Source: Streptomyces venezuelae (GTDB lineage: Bacteria; Actinomycetota; Actinomycetes; Streptomycetales; Streptomycetaceae). Taken from it: a DNA stretch of 64,000 nucleotides. The translations under genes were made by a program, and so were the position numbers. This document shows, in pieces, positions 1 to 7,998 of this stretch (its first letter is position 1; each line of letters opens with the position of its first letter). The notes below the pieces were generated by a model. That model was given only the letters and a program-made list of their open reading frames with translations, made no database searches and was not told where the DNA came from. The stretch lies in contig NZ_CP029193.1 in NCBI RefSeq assembly GCF_008642355.1, forward strand, positions 2,814,001 through 2,878,000. Direction: 5' to 3'.

Positions 1-356
1 TGCACACCGAGTGGCCCGAGGCTCTCGCCCCGGTCGCCGCGCCGGCCGAGGCCACGGTGGTGCCCGACTTCCTGCCGCCGGAGTTCCGCGCGCCGTGCCG
101 CCAGGACGTCTCGGGCTTCATGATGCGCTGGGACGTCCCGCTCGTCATCGACGGCGAAGTCCACGCCTGCCACTGCGGCGCGTACCGGAACTGGATCGTC
201 TTCAACATGCACGACGACTCCGTGTGGCTGCGCTGCAAGGACGGCCACGAGACGCACGAGACCCGGTTGGACACCGCCTGGTACAACCGCAACTCCGGTC
301 CGGTCGACCACTTCCACCCCAACCTCGAAGACGGCCTGCGCCACCTCGGCCACTGA
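1..356 (+). CDS. Hypothetical Cys/His-containing protein, 5' end outside window
   Basis: The frame is open from base 3 and ends in TGA at 354-356, so the gene probably begins upstream of the window; the first in-frame start inside it is GTG at 57. Counted from that GTG there is an HACHC cluster (residues 36-40) and a CKDGH (60-64), which could together hold one metal ion; the rest is rich in Trp and Tyr. I do not recognise the family. It lies about 100 bases before a lipoprotein gene on the same strand. A zinc-binding role is inference only. Confidence 0.6.
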   Translation, partial: HTEWPEALAPVAAPAEATVVPDFLPPEFRAPCRQDVSGFMMRWDVPLVIDGEVHACHCGAYRNWIVFNMHDDSVWLRCKDGHETHETRLDTAWYNRNSGPVDHFHPNLEDGLRHLGH

Positions 357-453
357 CGACGCCAAACCCCTTCCCCCACCCCTGCGTTCATCGGCACCCG
401 GAGGGCCGATCCGGTCAGACCATCCGTCTCGCATCACCAAAGGGGTTTCACTT

Positions 454-1146
454 ATGCGCCGCTCCACCACGACCGTCCTCGGCCTCGGCGCCGTCTTCAC
501 CACCTTCACCCTGACCGGCTGCGCCGGCCACGCCGCACCGTCCGACACCTCCGCCTCCGCATCCGCACACCCGGGTGGCAGCACCGCGGCGGCGTCCGTG
601 CCGCTGTCCTCGGCCCAGCTGCACCAGCGCCTGCTGAACATCGGCGATCTGGGCGAGGGCTACACCCGGAAGCCCGAGCCCCCTCGCCGCAACGACGACG
701 TGACCGTGATCGGCTGCCCGGCCCTGGAAAAGCTCGGCAGCAGTGCTGCCACCGGCTCCGGCCTCGACTTCGCGCGCAAGGCGAAGGCGTCATTCACCTA
801 CAGCGGCAGCAGCTCCTCCGAGGTCAGCGAGGAGCTGTACAGCGACAGCCCGGCGAAGCTGTCCACGGGCATCTCGAAGGTCTTCGACGCGATGCTGTCC
901 TGCCCCTCGTACCAGATGGCGTCGGGGAGCACGGCCGTCGACATCGGCACTGCGAAGTCGGCCGCGCCGAACCTCGGCGACGAGCAGTGGAGCCAGCTGC
1001 TCACCTTCTCCGCCGGCGGGCAGCGCAGCGTCGTCAAGCAGACGGCGATCCGCGACGGCAGCGTCCTGGTCCTCGTCTCCGGCTCACCGGGCCTCGTGGA
1101 CACTCACCTGGACAAGGCGCTCGCCAAGGCCCACACCGCACGCTGA
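454..1146 (+). CDS. Secreted lipoprotein, PknH-type sensor-domain-like
   Basis: The 230-residue product has an Arg-containing n-region, a hydrophobic stretch and a lipobox LTGC with the modified Cys at 23, then a Ser/Ala/Thr-rich linker to about residue 50. This predicts export and lipid anchoring on the outer face of the membrane. The globular part (about 55-228) has Cys in IGCPALE and LSCPSYQ, and its layout resembles the extracellular PknH-like sensor domain common in actinobacterial lipoproteins; that match is by eye. The ATG has an AAAGGGG Shine-Dalgarno. A strong hairpin follows the stop. Ligand unknown. Confidence 0.8.
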   Translation: MRRSTTTVLGLGAVFTTFTLTGCAGHAAPSDTSASASAHPGGSTAAASVPLSSAQLHQRLLNIGDLGEGYTRKPEPPRRNDDVTVIGCPALEKLGSSAATGSGLDFARKAKASFTYSGSSSSEVSEELYSDSPAKLSTGISKVFDAMLSCPSYQMASGSTAVDIGTAKSAAPNLGDEQWSQLLTFSAGGQRSVVKQTAIRDGSVLVLVSGSPGLVDTHLDKALAKAHTAR

Positions 1147-1165
1147 TCCGCTCCTCCTGCACCCG

Positions 1166-1210
1166 CCCCGGTGTCCGGGCCCGTTCTTCCGACGGGCCCG
1201 GACACCGGGG
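1166..1210. terminator. Bidirectional intrinsic-type terminator
   Basis: Perfect inverted repeat: arm 1166-1184, loop 1185-1191, arm 1192-1210 (19 bp stem, 7 nt loop). It lies between the convergent lipoprotein gene (ends 1146) and the Mrr-like gene (ends 1229), so it can serve both strands. There is no long T run, as is common in streptomycetes. Confidence 0.85.
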
Positions 1211-1228
1211 TTTCGTCGTTCGCGCCGA

Positions 1229-2299
1229 TCAGCCGTCGAGGCGGAGTTCGCCTGGCTCGTATCGGAGTTGGAAGGTCTGGGCGTGCTCGCCGTGCATCCA
1301 GTACAGGGTCATGGTCGACAGCATGCTGCGCTTGACGTACCGGGTGCGCGAGGGCATTCCTTCGTCCTGCTCGACGATCCACTTCTCCACCCGCTCCGGC
1401 AGCCCGAACCGGAGCGCATATGCGTCGGGGTGCTCGGCGGCGCGCAGTTCCCAAACGGGGTGCGAGGCTGCCTGATTGATGCGGCGCAGACGCACCGCAT
1501 GTGTGGGGTGCTCTCGCGCGTATTCCACGAAGCCATACAGGTCGTCCGAGGCGAGCCCCAGAACGAACGGCGCTGCGGGAAAGGCCAGAACAAGGCCGAG
1601 CTGCGACCGGCTGCGAAGAGCGTCCGCGAGGAAATCGAGGGGACTGCAAATCGCGGCGGGCAATTCCAGCCCTCCCGGATCCATCTGCAAGAGCGGCCCG
1701 CGGAGATACGCGCGCATCTCGCGCATCTTCGGCCGCTCACTCGTCGGAGCCGCCTTGAGCACTGGGTGGATCGCGTCGGCCGCGGTCCTTACGAGACTCC
1801 GCAGCCCATCAAAGTCCGGTGCAGAAAGGTCGATTAGCGATATCTGGTGGGCCAGCGCATAGTCCTGCGCCTCCGGGGTGAAGCCGGACGTGGAGAAGAT
1901 CGCGTAGCTGTAGCGGTATCGCGTCCGCGGCCGGCCAGTGCCTGGCGCGGAGAGCGTGGTGGTCTCCGCTTCGTTCACGTCGTGGATCACACCGTGGCCG
2001 TTTCGGACCGTGGGAAGACCGACCCGTGTGGTCAGGTACTTCGCCTCGACGAACAAGCGCACCGGCAGGGAGAACGGCGGGACGTACCGGAACTGGCCGA
2101 GCGCATCGACCTGATGCCACGCGCCACGTCCACGGACCAGCAGACCGTTCTTGTCCTCCTTCAGTACCTTCCACGGTTCCTTGTCCTGGTCGTCATCGGC
2201 CGTGAGGACTTCGAAGCCGCTGGAGCGCAGCAGCCAGGCCAGCACCTCCTCCAGGAGGTAACCGCGCAAGGGCCCGATGCGGATCAACTTGTCTGCCAC
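1229..2299 (-). CDS. Mrr-like PD-(D/E)XK restriction endonuclease-fold protein
   Basis: The N-terminal half looks like an Mrr_cat/PD-(D/E)XK nuclease. Numbered from the start chosen here, there is a helix with E17-E18, then HQVDALG (D65), FVEAK (E85, K87), and the typical late segment in which a conserved 'STSGFTPEAQ' strand leads to a hydrophobic strand. The C-terminal half (about 170-356) is unassigned and may recognise substrate. I chose GTG at 2299-2297, with AGGA 8 nt upstream, over the longer ATG at 2410 because that ATG sits in the loop of a terminator hairpin. No methyltransferase is adjacent, so it may be a Type IV-like enzyme acting on modified DNA; that role is inference. Confidence 0.75.
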   Translation of the reverse strand: MADKLIRIGPLRGYLLEEVLAWLLRSSGFEVLTADDDQDKEPWKVLKEDKNGLLVRGRGAWHQVDALGQFRYVPPFSLPVRLFVEAKYLTTRVGLPTVRNGHGVIHDVNEAETTTLSAPGTGRPRTRYRYSYAIFSTSGFTPEAQDYALAHQISLIDLSAPDFDGLRSLVRTAADAIHPVLKAAPTSERPKMREMRAYLRGPLLQMDPGGLELPAAICSPLDFLADALRSRSQLGLVLAFPAAPFVLGLASDDLYGFVEYAREHPTHAVRLRRINQAASHPVWELRAAEHPDAYALRFGLPERVEKWIVEQDEGMPSRTRYVKRSMLSTMTLYWMHGEHAQTFQLRYEPGELRLDG

Positions 2300-2371
2300 G
2301 ACGACGATCCTATGTACGGGCTTGATCTTGGTTCCAGGGGGTGTATCAGGTCTGCGGGGCGGATACGAAGA

Positions 2372-2417
2372 AGGCCCGGTGGCGCCGCTCCATGAAGGAA
2401 ACGGCACCACCGGGCCT
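2372..2417 (-). terminator. Terminator downstream of DUF317 gene
   Basis: Inverted repeat 2372-2387 / 2402-2417: a 16 bp stem with a single non-Watson-Crick position and a 14 nt loop. It lies 60 bases beyond the stop of the minus-strand DUF317 gene and upstream of the Mrr-like gene, so the latter probably has its own promoter between here and 2299. Confidence 0.7.
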
Positions 2418-2476
2418 GAGAGAAGGGGGCATCACGCCCGTAGATCCCGCCGGGGACAGCGGCTACGCGACGCCCG

Positions 2477-3163
2477 TCATCCGCGGCGGACGACGGTGAG
2501 ACGGTCCTCCGCTCCCGCCGGCAGTATCCGGCGCGGTACCGGGCCGGGCGCTGCGAGCGAGGAGGCGAAGGCTGCGACCAGTTCGTGCGGGGCGCTCGCG
2601 CTGAAGCTCGCGCACCACAGGTACGGCGCCCCGAGGACGGGCTCCGCCCACGCCTGCCACCCCAGAAGGTCATCGCGGGGGTCGGCATCGTGGATGAGCG
2701 GCGGCAGTACCTCCAGCGACACGTTCGTGGAGAAGCCAGGGTCCGTTGCGGTCGTGCGCGGGCGGTCCATGTCGCGCAGCCAGCCCCGAGCGCTGAGGGC
2801 GGTGAGTACCGCCTCGGCGTTCTCGAGCCCGGCCTCCGGGGTCTCGCTGGCGTCGAGCGCGAGCAGGAAGTCGGTGAGCGCCTCGTGCGGTACGCCGGCG
2901 GTGAAGTACGCGTTCCATTCGGTCAGTGCCGAGTCGGGGTGCGGACGGGCCGACATCTGCCAGGCCACCGGGAGGCCGCCCAGCTCGAAGGGGTAGGCGG
3001 CGAGGATCCACTCGGCGCCGCGCAGACCATCGGGGCTCACGAAGAGCAGGGTGTTGCGGGAGGTCGGCCACATGCGCCAGCCGAGGTCGGTCAGGGTGTC
3101 GCCGATCCGTTCGGCGAGGACACCGTCATCGCCGGCCAGGTGGCGCGGGGTAACCCAGTACAT
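2477..3163 (-). CDS. DUF317 domain protein
   Basis: The 228-residue protein has the layout of Streptomyces plasmid DUF317 proteins: VTPRHLAGDD near the N-terminus, then two repeats that each end in a Trp-containing strand and a 'PHE-L--F--AL' helix (about 90-105 and 200-215). The molecular function of DUF317 is not established; the family is concentrated on actinobacterial mobile elements. ATG at 3163 has no clear Shine-Dalgarno. A GGAGG lies 6 nt before an in-frame CTG near 3220, so translation may start there with about 18 more residues, which would suit the unusual starts elsewhere in the window. Confidence 0.8.
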   Translation of the reverse strand: MYWVTPRHLAGDDGVLAERIGDTLTDLGWRMWPTSRNTLLFVSPDGLRGAEWILAAYPFELGGLPVAWQMSARPHPDSALTEWNAYFTAGVPHEALTDFLLALDASETPEAGLENAEAVLTALSARGWLRDMDRPRTTATDPGFSTNVSLEVLPPLIHDADPRDDLLGWQAWAEPVLGAPYLWCASFSASAPHELVAAFASSLAAPGPVPRRILPAGAEDRLTVVRRG

Positions 3164-3241
3164 CGGGTCCGGCGAGAGGGGGTGGGAGGAATCGGTGGGG
3201 TGGTGCGGGTACAGGGGCGCCTCCGTCAGTTCGGGGTTGTG

Positions 3242-3541
3242 CTACTGGCCGTTGTCCGAGCCGGTTGCGCCTCGCCTACGGCGCGGGGGTGCCTCGACCG
3301 GGCCCTGCCAGGTCAGGACGACGGCCACGGCGGGCGGCAGGGGGAACTGCTCGGCCTCGGGCGACTCGGCGATGTAGACCACCGGCCTCCCGTGCTCATC
3401 CACCGACTGCGTCACGCTGCCCATACGGTGGGCCAGGGGGTGGAAGGGGTTGATGGCGAGGCGGGCCGTCGTGTCGCGGTCGAACGCGGACAGTGCGTCG
3501 ATGAGGTCGCCGACGGTCATCTCGGGCGAGTGCGGTTCCAA
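3242..3541 (-). CDS. Small conserved plasmid-type hypothetical protein
   Basis: 99 residues, TTG start with AGGAG 6 nt upstream. It begins with an amphipathic helix (TVGDLIDALSAFD), then a conserved-looking 'HPLAHRMGSV' segment and two strands ending in VYIAE; the tail is basic (PPRRRRG). No catalytic motif or membrane segment is visible. It is about 80 bases upstream of the DUF317 gene and probably co-transcribed with it. Function unknown. Confidence 0.65.
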   Translation of the reverse strand: MEPHSPEMTVGDLIDALSAFDRDTTARLAINPFHPLAHRMGSVTQSVDEHGRPVVYIAESPEAEQFPLPPAVAVVLTWQGPVEAPPRRRRGATGSDNGQ

Positions 3542-3627
3542 GGCGGTCTCCTAGCGGTGGCGGACGAAGCCGCGCGAGCAGGGGCAGGGTACGCGGTGCG
3601 TATGTGCAGGGAGGGCGGACGTGCCCG

Positions 3628-3999
3628 TCACACAGGGCGGGAGGTGGACAGGATTCCGGCCACCACGCCGGCGACCATCTCCGCCGGGGTGTCCGTGCCG
3701 AAGGCGATGCGGTAGCCGGGGACCGTCGCGGTGCCGGTGACCGCGATCACCCAGCCTTCACCCGTCACCCAGTCCTCGTCCGGGCCACCGGGTCGGCCGG
3801 TCGGGAAGTAGCCGAGGTAGAAGCGGCCGTCGCGCGAGCTGACGTGCACGTCGGCACGGTCGTCGACGATGTGGGTGAAATCGGCATCCGAGAATTGATC
3901 GAGCACCTCCGTCGGCTGGCCGGCACCGAGCCTCCAGGAGCGCAGCCGCGAGGCCGCGACAGTGGTGGCAAATCCAGGTTGCGCCGCATCCAACGCCAC
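3628..3999 (-). CDS. Single-repeat DUF317-like protein
   Basis: 123 residues from GTG at 3999-3997, which has GAGAGGTGATTCT just upstream; longer in-frame starts exist but lack a ribosome site. It reads like one DUF317 repeat: a DVHVSSRDG strand pair, a Gly/Pro/Asp loop, then WVIAVTG and a 'DTPAEMVAGVVAGIL' helix matching the end helix of the two-repeat proteins. With 3242-3541 and 2477-3163 it makes a small minus-strand cluster. No enzymatic motif is visible. Confidence 0.65.
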   Translation of the reverse strand: MALDAAQPGFATTVAASRLRSWRLGAGQPTEVLDQFSDADFTHIVDDRADVHVSSRDGRFYLGYFPTGRPGGPDEDWVTGEGWVIAVTGTATVPGYRIAFGTDTPAEMVAGVVAGILSTSRPV

Positions 4000-4180
4000 A
4001 GAATCACCTCTCTGACCTGGGGTTCTTTCGGAAGGTCGTTCAGGTTCACATAGCGTTGCGGTGTCCACCAGTCCTTTGGACGATCTTCCTTGTCTGCCCC
4101 CGGCGAACTGCCGTCCTTCCCGCCCGTTGGCCAGGCTCGGGCCTCCTGCTGCACGCCAGGCCCGCTACTCTCTTGCGGCT

Positions 4181-4522
4181 ATGGAGATCCCGGAGCCGAC
4201 CGGTCCGCCGTACATCGATCCGGATTGCCCGGACCCGAAGCGTCCGGTCTGCGGGATCTGCCCGGCCCTCCTGTATCCGCGCGGGCAATTCGTGGTCTAC
4301 AGCCGACCCTCGTGGGAGTGCCCGTTCCACCCGGAGAACGGACACCGGTATACCCGCGCGGCCGTGCCGGCCTGCGTCCATCCGGACAAGATCGGTCTGG
4401 AGCCCGACAAGATCGCTCCGCCGCCCAAGGTGTTGCCGGACCAGGGTGAGGGGACGACTCGCGGTCCTGGCTGGAAGCGTCCGTGGCGAGATCGTCTCGC
4501 GCCGCGACGCCGCCGGTCATGA
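4181..4522 (+). CDS. Hypothetical Cys-rich protein, possibly leaderless
   Basis: 113 residues rich in Pro and Cys: CPDPKRPVCGIC near residues 15-27, then WECPFHPENGH and a further Cys-Val-His, an arrangement that suits a small zinc-binding domain; the tail is strongly basic. The codons are G/C-ending throughout, which supports coding. There is no Shine-Dalgarno before the ATG, but TACTCT lies about 11 bases upstream and could be a -10 box, so the transcript may be leaderless. The 3' end overlaps the convergent GNAT gene by six bases. Family not recognised. Confidence 0.55.
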   Translation: MEIPEPTGPPYIDPDCPDPKRPVCGICPALLYPRGQFVVYSRPSWECPFHPENGHRYTRAAVPACVHPDKIGLEPDKIAPPPKVLPDQGEGTTRGPGWKRPWRDRLAPRRRRS

Positions 4523-5245
4523 CGTCTGAGCCCGCCAGGACGCGCCGAGTTCTGCGAGGTGCCTCCGGAGATTGCTGCGCTGCTCCTCCAGGTCCTGCGA
4601 GGCGGGCGAGAGGAGATAGACGTTGTCGCGGTAGAGACGGAATCCGAGGCTCTCCCACCCGCGGACGATCTTGGCGTTGACGCGATCCCACTCGGCCCGG
4701 TCCCTCAGCGCCTGGCTGCTGAGGTCGGAGACGCCGGGCGAACATGCGACGGCTCGACAGCCGGCCATGAGGCGGTGAATCACCTCGCTGCCGAGTACGG
4801 CGGCCAAACCGTACCCGCGCCATGCGGAATCCAGCGTCACGCGGTCCATGACGAGCAGGGCGGAGCCGACATAGTCCAGGCGCTCGCTGGCTTCGCTCGT
4901 GAAGGAGCCGGTCTCGGGGTCAAGGAGCGCCTTAGCAGTCTCGTACAGTTCCTCGGACTCTTCCTCCATCGCCCAGTAGGCGTTGCGCCCGCGGTCCAGA
5001 TGGACCCGGTAGAAGGTCATCGACCCGACGGTGGCGTCCGTCGTGCAGGACGGGCAGTCCGCGGCTGCGCAGTCCCCGCCAGCCGATGCGTCCGGCACAG
5101 CGTCTTGCGAACGACGGCGGTGGAGGACGGAGACGTTCCACCGCTCCAGCGTGTCAGCTTGCGGGGTGTCCCAGAGTTCGTCGTCGTAGACGATGCGCAG
5201 GTGCAGCTCACAGGGGTCACCGGGCAGCGAGGAAGGCTCGTTCAC
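4517..5245 (-). CDS. GNAT-fold acetyltransferase-like protein
   Basis: 242 residues from GTG at 5245. The C-terminal half carries a GNAT-like core: a strand 'LLVMDRVTLDSAWRGYGLA' in which RGYGLA stands for the R-x-x-G-x-G/A acetyl-CoA loop, a following helix, and the end segment WESLGFRLYRDNVYLL typical of the last GNAT strands. The N-terminal 75 residues include CAAADCPSC, a possible metal site, so this may be a two-domain protein. No partner gene suggests a substrate. Confidence 0.65.
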   Translation of the reverse strand: MNEPSSLPGDPCELHLRIVYDDELWDTPQADTLERWNVSVLHRRRSQDAVPDASAGGDCAAADCPSCTTDATVGSMTFYRVHLDRGRNAYWAMEEESEELYETAKALLDPETGSFTSEASERLDYVGSALLVMDRVTLDSAWRGYGLAAVLGSEVIHRLMAGCRAVACSPGVSDLSSQALRDRAEWDRVNAKIVRGWESLGFRLYRDNVYLLSPASQDLEEQRSNLRRHLAELGASWRAQTS

Positions 5246-5311
5246 TGCGGAAGCCTAGCGAGGGTACTCGCAGGACCGCGGGGCGCCACGGTCTGCCGTC
5301 CTGCCTGACGC

Positions 5312-5728
5312 TCACGTGTGACGCTGCGGATCCGGCGCGAGCGTGATGGTCATCCAGGGCATCGCCTCATCGCGGTAGCTGTGTCCGACCGGAGTCAGTT
5401 CGGCACCGCGAGCAAGGCTGAAGATCGTCACCATGATCATGTCCGAACCGTCCGCCACGGAGGTGAGCTGTGTCCGGCAGCGCTGACAAGATCCCCGGTG
5501 CAGGGTCGGCCACGTCGAGAAGTACGACGGCTCTCCTGCGGGACTCGTCCACGTCAGGGCACTCTTACGGAAACCGACCCACGCCATCGCCGGCGCTCCC
5601 GAGAGCAGCGTGCAATGCTGACACGAGCACAGGTGAGGGTCGTCCGGAACACCGGATGCCTCGTACGTGTGGTCGCCGCACTGGCAACGCCCTTGCCACA
5701 GCGCAGGGACGGAAATCGACTCGGTCAC
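5312..5728 (-). CDS. GFA/CENP-V family protein
   Basis: 138 residues from GTG at 5728, which has AAGGAG 9 nt upstream. It has the full cysteine set of the GFA/CENP-V beta-tent fold: C15-x-C17, C34-x-C36-x2-C39 and C81-x2-C84, which bind structural and catalytic zinc. The family includes glutathione-dependent formaldehyde-activating enzymes and many uncharacterised members; length and Cys spacing are normal. It appears to be a single-gene unit, and a detoxification role is only family-based. Confidence 0.85.
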   Translation of the reverse strand: MTESISVPALWQGRCQCGDHTYEASGVPDDPHLCSCQHCTLLSGAPAMAWVGFRKSALTWTSPAGEPSYFSTWPTLHRGSCQRCRTQLTSVADGSDMIMVTIFSLARGAELTPVGHSYRDEAMPWMTITLAPDPQRHT

Positions 5729-6121
5729 GGGAGACGGCTCCTTGATCCGGGAAGCAAACTTCGCCGCAGTGTGTCGCACACCCACGCGGTCGCGCTGATG
5801 TTCGGCACAGCAGGACACGAACGAGCGGGCAGGTCCACCCCTGGCGGTGAACGCCCATACGATCGTTGTCTATCGACTGCCGCTTCGTGCAGCGACGACG
5901 AGCGGCCACCCCAGCCGCCAGCGGCGACCACCAACCGCCACAGATAACAGTCGTGTTACGACCTGCGTCGTGATGTCACCTCCCGGGGAGGCGCGCGACC
6001 GTCTCCAACTTGACCGACCTGCACGTTTGTTGCTGCTCGACCCTATTAATTTGATTCGCCCTTTCCCTAGGTACATTAGTGAAAAGCGCAGGTCAGAGGC
6101 GGTTCGGGTACCTTCTGACGC
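5729..6121. other. Intergenic region with an unusually AT-rich patch
   Basis: It lies between the minus-strand GFA gene and the plus-strand 48-codon gene and should hold their divergent promoters. Around 6040-6085 the sequence becomes AT-rich (CTATTAATTTGATT, then ACATTAGTG), in contrast to its surroundings; TACCTT at about 6110 could be the -10 of the small gene. No convincing coding frame was found. Confidence 0.4.
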
Positions 6122-6268
6122 ATGACGACTGATGCGTGGTTCATGGCCTTCCCCAGCTCGTTCCTGGCGCTCTTGACGGTGCTGTCCACCGTGGCCCTGG
6201 TACACCCGGAGGCCCCGGTCAGGGAGCGTGCTGAACGGCTCCTGGCAATGCTCCTTCGGGCGCGCTAG
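6122..6268 (+). CDS. 48-residue hydrophobic small protein, possibly leaderless
   Basis: ATG to TAG, 49 codons. Residues 6-27 (from WFMAFPS through LSTVALV) form one membrane-length hydrophobic helix, followed by a charged amphipathic helix with four Arg/Glu pairs. There is no Shine-Dalgarno; TACCTT seven bases before the ATG fits a -10 box and a leaderless transcript. A hairpin lies 85 bases after the stop. Small single-pass proteins like this are common in Streptomyces but rarely have known roles. Confidence 0.5.
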   Translation: MTTDAWFMAFPSSFLALLTVLSTVALVHPEAPVRERAERLLAMLLRAR

Positions 6269-6352
6269 CTGCACGGACAACTTCCGAGTCGAGGCAACGC
6301 GCCTTAGTGAACCGCTAGGTCGTTGCTGATCCGTCCGTTCCACGGGGCCATG

Positions 6353-6390
6353 CGAAGACCCCCGGAATCAGGTGATTCCGGGGGTCTTCG
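6353..6390. terminator. Strong terminator hairpin
   Basis: Perfect 18 bp inverted repeat (6353-6370 / 6373-6390) separated by only two bases. It lies 18 bases beyond the stop of the minus-strand SpaA-type gene and also downstream of the plus-strand small gene, so it can serve both. Confidence 0.85.
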
Positions 6391-6408
6391 GCAGAGGTGT
6401 GGGAGTAG

Positions 6409-7419
6409 TTAGCTCTCGTCGGTCGGGTCGTCCGTGCCACGTCGTCGGACGGCAAAGAGGGCGCCTCCGCCGGCAGCGATCAGGACACCGGCGCCGCCGA
6501 TCAGCCACGGGGTGGCGTCAGCACCGGTGTGCGCGAGCGCGCCCTCGGGGGCGGGCGCGGCGGTGCTCGACGCGGTCTCGTCGGCGGCCGGCGTCTCCGA
6601 GGTGGACGGTGCCGGGGTGTCCTCGTCCTTGCCGGGCTTGCCCGGAGTGGGCTTGTGGCTCGGCTCGTCGGTGGGCTTTCCGGTCGGCTTCTCCGTGGGG
6701 GGCGGGGTGGTGGCGGTCTTGGCGTTGGTCGTGGTCACCGTCACCGGATCTCCCGGCTTGGCCTGGAACGTCTTCGAGGGCTTGTAGAGGTCGTAGCCCT
6801 CGGGCGCCTTCACCTGCTTGACCCAGAAGTCTGAACCGGTGCGGGAGTTGATGGGCAGCTTCCCGGCGGCTGTGCCGTCGGAGCCGGTGGTCAGCGTGAG
6901 GATGGTCTTGGTGCCGCTGCCGATGTTGACCGTGGAACCGGGCAGCAGCTTGCCGGTCTTGTCGTCCTTGGCCGTCAGCCGGACCGAGGCGTCCTTGAAC
7001 GGGTCGACGATCGTGAGCGGTGTGTCCGTGCCGGGGGTGACGATGACGTCCTGGTCGTCGACCGTGTCGTGCAGCGGACTGCCGCTGGAGACCTCCTTGA
7101 GGCGGTAGACGCCCGGCGCGAGGTCCTGGAAGGCGAGCTGCCCCTGGGTGTCGGTCTTGCCGCTGGCGGTCTCCTTGCCGGCTGAGTCGAAGAGGGCGAA
7201 GGAGGCTCCGGCGAGCACGTCGCCGCCGGGGTCCTTCTTCACGATGGCCACGCCGCCGGTCTCCGTCTCGGCTGCGTTGCGCGGGGCTACGGACGTGGAG
7301 GCGGTGGGGCTGGGATCGGTGCTCTGGGCCGAGGCGGTCGGCGCCCAGGACAGGCTGCCGGTCACCGTGGCGGCGACGGCGACAGCGGCCGGAAGGGTTC
7401 GAGCGGAGCGGATGCGCAA
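6409..7419 (-). CDS. Cell-wall-anchored SpaA-type protein with LAXTG sorting signal
   Basis: 336 residues from a TTG start preceded by GGAG. It has an export signal (RIRSAR, hydrophobic core, ASA at about 30-32), then two prealbumin-like SpaA repeats: about 55-135 (VAIVKKD, FALFDSAGK, LAPGVYRLKEV) and about 145-235 (VRLTAKDDKTG, FWVKQVKAPEGYDLY). A Pro/Thr/Lys-rich wall-spanning stretch follows, then LAHTG at 295-299, a hydrophobic segment and RRR. LAXTG is the class E sortase signal used by streptomycetes. SpaA domains often form Lys-Asn isopeptide bonds. A surface protein beside a conjugation element could act in cell contact; that is inference. Confidence 0.88.
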   Translation of the reverse strand: MRIRSARTLPAAVAVAATVTGSLSWAPTASAQSTDPSPTASTSVAPRNAAETETGGVAIVKKDPGGDVLAGASFALFDSAGKETASGKTDTQGQLAFQDLAPGVYRLKEVSSGSPLHDTVDDQDVIVTPGTDTPLTIVDPFKDASVRLTAKDDKTGKLLPGSTVNIGSGTKTILTLTTGSDGTAAGKLPINSRTGSDFWVKQVKAPEGYDLYKPSKTFQAKPGDPVTVTTTNAKTATTPPPTEKPTGKPTDEPSHKPTPGKPGKDEDTPAPSTSETPAADETASSTAAPAPEGALAHTGADATPWLIGGAGVLIAAGGGALFAVRRRGTDDPTDES

Positions 7420-7479
7420 GAAGGGACTCTCCGAGAAGAACGCGCGGAGCGCGTGCGGGCGGATGACGTGGGTGGTGGT

Positions 7480-7971
7480 TCAGCGGGAGCGGCGCGGCGC
7501 CGGTCGTGCGGGGGCTGCGGGCGGGTTCGTCGAGCGGGACGGTGCGGTGACCGCGTAGCGTCGTGCGGCGCCGCGTACGAGCTGCTGTTGCTGCTCGACG
7601 GGCAGCTGCTCGATGCCGGCCAGGCCCTGGGCGACGGCGAGACCGAAGGGTGATCCTGCGTCGAGTCCGGCGGCTTGGACGATCTGCGCGGCGGCCTCGG
7701 CTTCAGCGAGGATGCCGTAGGTACTGGGGATGCCAAGCAGGTGCTCGGCATGGTCGCGGGCGCCGTCGAGGAGTTCGGTGAGCGGGACCTCGTCGTTCAA
7801 GCAGTCCTCGACGATGTCGAGGAGGGTCAGCGTGGCCCTGTGCAGCCGGTCACGGAAGTCCGGATCGGTGAGCCAGAAGCCGTTCGGTCCCGGCGGCCGT
7901 GGCGGCGCCTGAACCGGAGTGACCGGCGGCGGTGGTCGTCGGTGGGACGGGAGCCAGCGAGGTGGTGGCAT
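7480..7971 (-). CDS. Hypothetical helical protein
   Basis: 163 residues, ATG with AAGGGAG 6 nt upstream. A Pro-rich N-terminus (1-30) is followed by a mostly helical, acidic region (about 35-135: LLDIVEDCLND, LLDGARDHAEHLL, AEAEAAAQIVQAAG, QLPVEQQQQLV) and a Pro/Ala/Arg tail. No motif, signal peptide or membrane helix is visible. It is the last gene of a minus-strand run with 7999-8469 and 8500-9372. Its build resembles the other helical proteins of this element. Confidence 0.6.
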   Translation of the reverse strand: MPPPRWLPSHRRPPPPVTPVQAPPRPPGPNGFWLTDPDFRDRLHRATLTLLDIVEDCLNDEVPLTELLDGARDHAEHLLGIPSTYGILAEAEAAAQIVQAAGLDAGSPFGLAVAQGLAGIEQLPVEQQQQLVRGAARRYAVTAPSRSTNPPAAPARPAPRRSR

Positions 7972-7998
7972 CCAGAACTCCCTTGGTGCGATGGATGG

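Noticed and set aside
4061..4180. Upstream extension of the Cys-rich gene to 4061
   Set aside because: Codon bias drops before 4181 and there is no ribosome site; the leaderless ATG at 4181 is preferred.
5870..6343. Minus-strand frame across the AT-rich island (contains MYLGKGRIKLIG)
   Set aside because: It overlaps the better supported plus-strand small gene, has mixed codon bias and no ribosome site. It may be a decayed gene but cannot be supported.
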